In this document: positions 57,403 to 64,000 of the stretch, piece by piece
How positions within the stretch are numbered: position 1 is the first letter of the stretch
Layout: every line of letters begins with the position of its first letter
NCBI GenBank assembly: GCA_032209605.1
Contig: JASFXZ010000039.1
Coordinates: forward strand, 2,976,001-3,040,000
Direction of reading: 5' to 3'
DNA from: Mactromeris polynyma
Lineage: Eukaryota; Mollusca; Bivalvia; Venerida; Mactridae
Length of the DNA stretch: 64,000 nucleotides
The notes under the pieces: generated by a model
What the model saw: only the letters and a program-made list of their open reading frames with translations
Told to the model about the DNA's origin: nothing
Database searches by the model: none
Made by a program: the position numbers and the translations under genes

Positions 57403-57894
57403 TTCGCGAGAAAATATTAAAATTCTAAAAATCATCTTTAAAGATATTTCATTGAAAAATAAAGTACAAAGTGTTTGTCATGTTGAAACCTTTTAAGATC
57501 ACCCCCTTACACTCCGATTTTATACCATTTTGGGTCATAATTATTGTTTCATTTATCCAGCTTGTACGTATGAGCGTATCACAAGCTACGCACCTGCTTA
57601 TCACTAATTTTGACCAAAAAAACAAGACAAATATCATAAATCCATTTGGGATTGACATTTTTTACTTAAATATGCCAAAAAAATCATTTATTATGACTTT
57701 CTTACCTAATATCATCATGTAGAGCACAGGACAATCTTTCAATTCTTTAACACAAGCCATGATTGGTATCAAAATAATGTAAGTATCAAGTAACTCCACA
57801 AATTTGTCGAGAAATATTGAAACTTCAAACCATTTTTCATGCCATTGAAGTAATCGAAATTAACTTTCATAGCTCTCTGGTCAATGCACTCTGG

Positions 57895-58118
57895 TCACAA
57901 ACCTGTCACACAGATGGCATTGACGTATGAAATGTGTCTACTATACTGACTACGTGAACGTGACCTATCGGCAAACGTTCCCGTGACTCTGACACGTCAA
58001 ATGAGATATAACATTGCAGAATGAGGGACGTTAAAATGTCTTGCGACTTGTTCTTGCTTTCACCCACATTCAAGCATGGCCAAACTCGGGCCCTCTCTTC
58101 AAAATTTAGCCTCGGCAT
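57895..58118 (-). pseudogene. Tc1-like transposase N-terminal fragment, frameshifted
   Basis: The minus strand starts MPRLNFEERARVWPCLNVGE, like the N-terminal helix-turn-helix start of Tc1 transposases (MPRL..ER). After a frame shift it continues TGTFADRSRSRSQYSRHI, matching the usual 'TGTV.DRPRSGRP..T' linker and the start of the second DNA-binding helix. Catalytic domains are absent. Confidence 0.6.
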
Positions 58119-58196
58119 TATCAAAAACTGGATAATTGTCAGAAAAACTCTGAAAATATGGTTGTATGTCGACCAACACATGTACTTGTGTACAAT

Positions 58197-58275
58197 CAGG
58201 GTTGGCAAAAAGACGGGAAATACTCGTATTTCCCAGGACGGCGGGAAATACTGGGAAATACTGTTGAGACCATAA
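58197..58275. mobile_element. hAT-like terminal fragment
   Basis: 'cagggttggcaaaaagacgg' resembles hAT 5' termini, followed by repeats of 'cgggaaatact'. The other end was not located. Confidence 0.4.
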
Positions 58276-58497
58276 GTTTTACCTCTAGGTTTGGTCAGAC
58301 CCTCTCTAGACCAGGTTATTGATGAATTATTAAGTGACAAAGAACACAGAGCATAGTCCAAGGCACTTCTTTACTAAATAGTATGCTACAAAGTATCAGT
58401 ACATTGTTATAATAAATCCAATAATAGTCAAAAGAGTGAAATAAATTCACAAATCTCCACTCTTAACATTCACTCTCTCAAAATAATTGCTTTTATT

Positions 58498-58728
58498 ATG
58501 TACTATGATTATTTAATGTCAGAATGTAAGAGATTTGCAATTCCTATAGTCAAGGCTTTTGGAAAGAAATATTTTGCTTTTAATGGTTGTTGTCTTTGGA
58601 ACAGTCTGCCACAAGATGTGAGGGATGCCAAAAGTATTTCTTTTTTCAAATTCAAAGTAAAAAAACACATTTTAAGCTCGTCTTTCTTTTTTAACACTTC
58701 TATAATTTGTAACCTAATACCATGTTAA
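58498..58728 (+). pseudogene. Non-LTR retrotransposon C-terminal fragment
   Basis: A 76-codon frame containing 'YFAFNGCCLWNSLPQDVRDA' and then 'FFKFKVKKHIL', the pattern at the extreme C-terminus of many LINE reverse-transcriptase ORFs (WNSLP..IR....F...LK.H). No RT core upstream: it is a 5'-truncated copy, as expected of LINEs. Confidence 0.7.
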
Positions 58729-58765
58729 ATTTTATTTGTTTAGCTCTTTCATCCATTATTCCTGT

Positions 58766-59250
58766 CCGAGATAAAGTTTTATGAATCTGGCTCATATTGT
58801 ATTGGAGATATGGGTGACACAAGATTGCATACTCTGTATGCTACATTTTAACTAAGTCATGGGCCATAACTCTGCACTTACTGAATACAGCCAAACATGA
58901 AACCCCAGGTGCTAAACTTCACATGCTGGTTGATATTCCTGTTAAGTTTTATGAATCTGGCTCATATTGTATTGGAGATATGAGTGACACAAGATTGCAA
59001 TTTGCATACTCTGTAGGCTATATTTTAACTAAGTCAAGGGACATAACTCTGCACTTACTGGACACAGCCAAACATGAAACCCCAGGTGCAAAACTACATA
59101 GACTGGTGAACATTCCTTTAAATTTTTATGACTCCGACTCATATTCTTTTGGAGATATGAGTGACACAAGATTTTGTGACGGACGGAAGGACGGACAGAC
59201 GGACGGACAAGGGCAAATCTATATGCCCCTTTTTCAGAGTGGGGGCATAA
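58766..59250 (+). repeat. Three-unit ~165-bp repeat with GACGGACGGA tail
   Basis: 'gttttatgaatctggctcat' (58770s and 58943) and a diverged third copy, each with 'gagtgacacaagatt' and 'cataactctgcacttactg'. Ends with 'gacggacggaaggacggaca' and 'tatatgcccctttttcagag'. Frames across it (58923-59333) are not genes. Confidence 0.85.
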
Positions 59251-59276
59251 AAACATGCTATCATCTTCGATGTCTA

Positions 59277-59790
59277 AGGTGTTACAACATAAGCAGTATC
59301 TTTCATGAATATTTCACAAGAACATCAGTATGATTATACCTTATCAACAATTAATCCTCCGATGGCTGACCACCAAAAAATTGTTTTTTCTTTACTGGTT
59401 CACATAGTATCTGCACACTATACTATACTGCTTATTCTCCAAAATAATAACAAGCCGAATGAGCACATAACGCACTTAAAGTCCAAATCAAACATAACTC
59501 AATAAGTGTATCCAATTTCGTCCATTAAATCCAGTCGTAAACATGGTAAAAGAAGCAAACTTTTCATCCGCCATAAAAGAGAGCACAACTTTCAAAAAAT
59601 ATACAAATGTCAGCTCTACACACTTCAGTCATTTTAAGGTCACGTGGTATGGGTGACCATAGAAACCAACGGTATAATGTGTTCGGCTTTTTTAAAATCT
59701 GTCTATACCCGAAACATCTCGTGATTTTCCCCGACATATAGTGTCTGTGTACATTTACGCCAGACATTATCTGTGGCACGTGATTTTATG
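59277..59790 (-). repeat. Segmental duplicate A, part 3: decayed first exon and promoter
   Basis: The minus-strand start 'atgtttacgactggatttaa' (ATG about 59544) matches 53062 but reads MFTTGFNGRNW and then stops within 20 codons. A 'gataag|gtataa' donor site is kept. Interpreted as a pseudogenised copy. Confidence 0.6.
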
Positions 59791-59896
59791 CATCCAGCCA
59801 TACGCACCTACACCAATGCGTTCAATTCGTCAGAAAAAGTGAAAAAATAGAAATTCCAAAGTGGCAATAAAAACTGAAGGCTGAGGGGGGATGGGG

Positions 59897-60139
59897 TTAT
59901 GGGCAAATTCGCCCGAAAATATGTTCTTTGACAGCGTAATTTAAGTAGTATGCTAATGACAAAGAAAATGCCATATTAACACTGAATTGTAGCATGAGAA
60001 AGCATTGCCTCCTAATTTTCATTTTTTCCTCGGGGGAGAACCTCCTTCTGCGGGAGGGGGGACTTCCCACACCTACCCCTCCCCCATTCGCAGCATTGCT
60101 GCTCATTTCGCACCTACGATGTTTACACTTTGCGTACAC
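59897..60139 (-). CDS. Small possible membrane protein, 80 codons
   Basis: The frame starts at an ATG at 60139, with a second Met 12 codons in giving MSSNAANGGGVGVGSPPSRR. It has a basic patch (RRRRFSPEEKMKIRRQ), then a hydrophobic segment (FLMLQFSVNMAFSLSLAYYL), then NYAVKEHIFGRICP and a stop. The layout (polar/basic N-tail plus one helix) is protein-like. However, the G/C-rich first half (60030-60090) resembles G-run repeat DNA like that at 51.8 kb, so the frame may be fortuitous. No homologue recognised. Confidence 0.25.
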   Translation of the reverse strand: MYAKCKHRRCEMSSNAANGGGVGVGSPPSRRRRFSPEEKMKIRRQCFLMLQFSVNMAFSLSLAYYLNYAVKEHIFGRICP

Positions 60140-60690
60140 TTCAAAAACGACCAGGTACGTCCCTGATATTATACATGTGTCAGTTATTTTACGACAATAT
60201 TAAGGATGGTTTTAAAGTTTTAGGTCTACAATTGTCTACATTGTACGAAATCGCTGTCATGATTGACCGTTACGTTTCGGTTAGTGGCTAGAAAAGGGTA
60301 AAAGCGTTAGAATAAGCATTAGAGTAATAGAAAAGATAGAAGTAGCAAGTTAACAGAAAGAGTGCATAAGAGATAGTTCCCAGGCTGCGTCAGTTCCTTA
60401 GGTGTGTCCAGTTTCTTCACATAATTCGCCCTTTAATTAATTTTTAAAACTCATTATTTCATAATGTTTCATAGTGAAACAAAGGACTTACCATCATTAT
60501 TATTTATAACTTTCTAAAGGCAATATGTAAACACAGAGCAAGAGGCTTGGTGTAAATTTACCAATTACCCATTCCAACTAACTAAGAATGAAATTATTCA
60601 TTTATAAATTTATATTTACAGTTTAATGTTGCATTTGCATAAACTATTTTTCTCTTGTTGAATATATCTAGTGAACTAGATATTTATCGC
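60140..60690. other. No gene seen
   Basis: AT-rich; no support for any feature. Confidence 0.5.
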
Positions 60691-60890
60691 GTTAACCATT
60701 TAACAGTTATCTACAGAATTATGTAGTTAAGTAATGTGTTAAATATCTAGATAACGTGATAATTAACTGAAAAAAGTATGTGGTTATCACGTTACTTAAC
60801 AAGATACCTACATAATCAACAATGAAAGTATGTAGTTAACTACAGATACTTGACTAGTTAATCACTTAACAGTTACTTAAAATATGTAGT
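60690..60890. repeat. TAGTTA-rich degenerate palindromic region
   Basis: Many forward and reverse 'gtagttaa' / 'ttaactac' and 'tatctag' / 'ctagata' motifs give overlapping inverted repeats immediately before the 68-bp array. Confidence 0.6.
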
Positions 60891-62992
60891 TAGATACTAT
60901 GTCTATAGTATGACAGTAGTCACGAACGTTTAATGTCTACAATACGACAGTAGCCATGTAGATACTATGTCTATAGTATGACAGTAGTCACGAACGTTTA
61001 ATGTCTACAATACGGCAGTAGCCATGTAGATACTATGTCTATAGTATGACAGAAGTCACGAACGTTTAATGTCTACAATACGGCAGTAGCCATGTAGATA
61101 CTATGTCTATAGTATGACAGAAGTCACGAACGTTTAATGTCTACAGTACGGCAGTATCCATGTAGATGCTATGTCTATAGTATGACAGTAGTCACGAACG
61201 TTTAATGTCTACAGTACGACAGTAGCCATGTAGATACTATGTCTATAGTATGACAGTAGTCACGAACGTTTAATGTCTACAATACGACAGTAGCCATGTA
61301 GATACTATGTCTATAGTATGACAGTAGTCACGAACGTTTAATGTCTACAATACGACAGTAGCCATGTAGATACTATGTCTATAGTATGACAGTAGTCACG
61401 AACGTTTAATGTCTACAATACGGCAGTAGCCATGTAGATACTATGTCTATAGTATGACAGAAGTCACGAACGTTTAATGTCTACAATACGACAGTAGCCA
61501 TGTAGATAATATGTCTATAGTATGACAGAAGTCACGAACGTTTAATGTCTACAGTACGGCAGTAGCCATGTAGATACTATGTCTATAGTATGACAGTAGC
61601 CACGAACGTTTAATGTCTACAGTACGACAGTAGCCATGTAGATACTATGTCTATAGTATGACAGTAGTCACGAACGTTTAATGTCTACAATACGGCAGTA
61701 GCCATGTAGATACTATGTCTATAGTATGACAATAGTCACGAACGTTTAATGTCTACAATACGACAGTAGCCATGTAGATACTATGTCTATAATATGACAG
61801 TAGTCACGAACGTTTAATGTCTACACTACGACAGTAGCCATGTAGATACTATGTCTATAGTATGACAGAAGTCACGAACGTTTAATGTCTACACTACGAC
61901 AGTAGCCATGTAGATACTATGTCTATAGTATGGCAGTAGTCACGAACGTTTAATGTCTACACTACGACAGTAGCCATGTAGATACTATGTCTATAGTATG
62001 GCAGTAGTCACGAACGTTTAATGTCTACACTACGACAGTAGCCATGTAGATACTATGTCTATAGTATGACAGTAGTCACGAACGTTTAATGTCTACACTA
62101 CGACAGTAGCCATGTAGATACTATGTCTATAGTATGACAGAAGTCACGAACGTTTAATGTCTACACTACGACAGTAGCCATGTAGATACTATGTCTATAG
62201 TATGACAGTAGTCACGAACGTTTAATGTCTACACTACGACAGTAGCCATGTAGATACTATGTCTATAGTATGACAGTAGTCACGAACGTTTAATGTCTAC
62301 ACTACGACAGTAGCCATGTAGATACTATGTCTATAGTATGACAGAAGTCACGAACGTTTAATGTCTACAATACGGCAGTAGCCATGTAGATACTATGTCT
62401 ATAGTATGACAGTAGTCACGAACGTTTAATGTCTACAATACGGCAGTAGCCATGTAGATACTATGTCTATAGTATGACAGTAGTCACGAACGTTTAATGT
62501 CTACAATACGACAGTAGCCATGTAGATACTATGTCTATAGTATGACAGTAGTCACGAACGTTTAATGTCTACAATACGGCAGTAGCCATGTAGATACTAT
62601 GTCTATAGTATGACAGTAGTCACGAACGTTTAATGTCTACAATACGGCAGTAGCCATGTAGATACTATGTCTATAGTATGACAGTAGTCACGAACGTTTA
62701 ATGTCTACAATACGACAGTAGCCATGTAGATACTATGTCTATAGTATGACAGTAGTCACGAACGTTTAATGTCTACAATACGGCAGTAGCCATGTAGATA
62801 CTATGTCTATAGTATGACAGTAGTCACGAACGTTTAATGTTTACAGTACGACAGTAGCCATGTAGATACTATGTCTATAGTATGACAGTAGTCACGAACG
62901 TTTAATGTTTACAGTACGACAGTAGCCATGTAGATACTATGTCTATAATATGACAGTAGTCACGAACGTTTAATGTTTACAGTACGGCAGTA
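60891..62992. repeat. 68-bp dimeric satellite, ~31 copies
   Basis: 'tagatactatgtctatagta' recurs every 68 bp (e.g. 60891, 60959, 61027). Each unit is two related 34-bp halves: 'atgtctatagtatgacagta' versus 'atgtctacaatacgacagta'. The first half also carries 'actat-gtct-atagt', a small hairpin. Variants (aatacg/agtacg/actacg) form local runs. Confidence 0.97.
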
Positions 62993-64000
62993 TCACGTAT
63001 GTACCGATATGAATGTTCTTGGTCATGACAAGTTGACTTCATTTCGGCCACAAATGGACATTTCAAAATCGCAGATTTTGTATTTTACTTACTACGACGT
63101 GCTGATATTACATACATCTTTGGGTATTAATCACATTGAGAGCAGAAATGAAATTTTACTAGATGAACGTAGTATGCAGACCAAAAAACTTCTATCATTC
63201 TTTTGCTTTTCTGGTCTTCATTTTACTAGAACTGCAAGGCACGAAACCCTTTGCTTTAGCTTTTTGGATTTTTAGTTTCTTGATTGGACGAATAGCAGCG
63301 AGCGAATAATGTATAAATTAATCATCACAGTCAAAGATATGGTAGGTCTAACAAAGAGTGAGATCCTTGACTATTCACATATTTGTTCGAAGATTTCAAT
63401 ATTTATGAGTTGATTTAAAATGTTCGGTTCGATAAAGGAACACAATGACAATCATGAAATATGGGATAGCCCAACAACTGGAGGTGTTAACCTGGGATCG
63501 GCAACGACGATAAAACATTAATGTAACCTCATTGAAAAACATCTCAATATCTATCTATACAGTCATTTGTTAACTGACCCTTATCTTATCAACTTTGTTG
63601 CAAGTATGTGGAGAACTATGTCCTAACATCAAAAGATCACCTTAATCTTGTCGGGTATCAATGTTGATTTGTGATAATGGATGCATAACGTATTGTAAAG
63701 CTTGTTTTGTCATAATTACACATGACAATCCGAAATTTTAGGAGACACTTAAAAATCTTTTTTTTTTGAGAAGTTCACGGGAATATTGTGCTTGCAACAT
63801 AAGCACTATGTGGATGAGGGTTTAAAATACAAATCGCACGTTGACATGTAAGACGCGTTGGGCGGGAGATATAGAATTTGATAAAATTCATAAAAAATTT
63901 GGCATGCAAGTATGGTACAACGTGGTTTGCTGTATACTATATATTTATTGATAAGTATTGAACTGATTTCATACATAAAAGGAGGAAAAGTGTCATGTGA
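62993..64000. other. No recognised gene
   Basis: A 100-codon frame (62973-63275, plus) starts inside the array and has no recognisable motif; the rest is AT-rich. Confidence 0.4.

Noticed and set aside
57906..58361. 151-codon minus-strand ORF as a single gene
   Set aside because: Upstream part covers an hAT-like terminus and unique DNA; only the segment from 58118 resembles a Tc1 transposase N-terminus, and it is frameshifted.
58923..59333. 136-codon ORF
   Set aside because: Spans the ~165-bp interspersed repeat and its GACGGA tail, which occur as non-coding repeats.
62973..63275. 100-codon ORF after the 68-bp array
   Set aside because: Starts inside the satellite, has no recognisable motif and no splice evidence; expected by chance at this window size.

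Overview
The window is eukaryotic and AT-rich, almost certainly from an invertebrate animal and most likely a bivalve or other mollusc. Basis seen in the sequence: a 'gcgttaaaccc'-type SINE tail, pogo-like MITEs starting CAGTAAAACCTC, hAT-like elements, a mariner with TA target duplications, GACGGACGGA-type tails, and many unrelated tandem arrays. Long stretches lack ORFs, and short candidate exons are bounded by GT/AG. There are no bacterial operons, no CRISPR arrays and no complete host gene that I can name. I treat the window as intronic/intergenic DNA of a large, repeat-rich genome.

Layout. 0-2.4 kb: a tRNA-headed SINE, a tRNA-like sequence, one good candidate coding exon (minus strand), then a 42-bp higher-order minisatellite. 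3.0-4.1 kb: a 39-bp minisatellite open in two frames. 4.7-12.0 kb: a 231-bp satellite of about 32 copies, full of CCATTTT/AAAATGG motifs. 12-22 kb: mostly low-information AT-rich DNA with candidate minus-strand exons, a 78-bp minisatellite and three non-autonomous DNA transposons with readable ends. 22.4-24.7 kb: a 37-bp minisatellite of about 60 copies. 25-31.4 kb: inverted-repeat elements and an apparently intact mariner (28554-29893). 31-46 kb: sparse, with 56-bp, 161-bp, 196-bp and 'TGTCCT..AGGACA' arrays. 46.5-48.1 kb: a broken Ty3/gypsy pol fragment. 48-60 kb: interspersed repeats, tandem tRNA-derived units, a CCGT microsatellite, Tc1-like and LINE fragments, and two related candidate promoter/first-exon regions (about 53.1 and 59.5 kb). 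60.9-63.0 kb: a 68-bp dimeric satellite.

Two patterns suggest a decaying tandem-duplicated locus on the minus strand. First, blocks at 37.6-39.1, 49.9-50.3 and 52.8-53.4 kb have diverged counterparts in the same order at 55.2-56.9, 57.2-57.8 and 59.3-59.8 kb. Second, an exon-like module (a GAGGGGTGAAAG hairpin, then a short block bounded by TTTCAG and GTGAGT/GTAAGT) recurs five times (about 19.3, 26.7, 31.3, 38.4 and 56.3 kb), mostly with broken reading frames. The only convincing intact protein-coding gene is the mariner transposase. Family names rest on motifs read by eye; no database search was possible.
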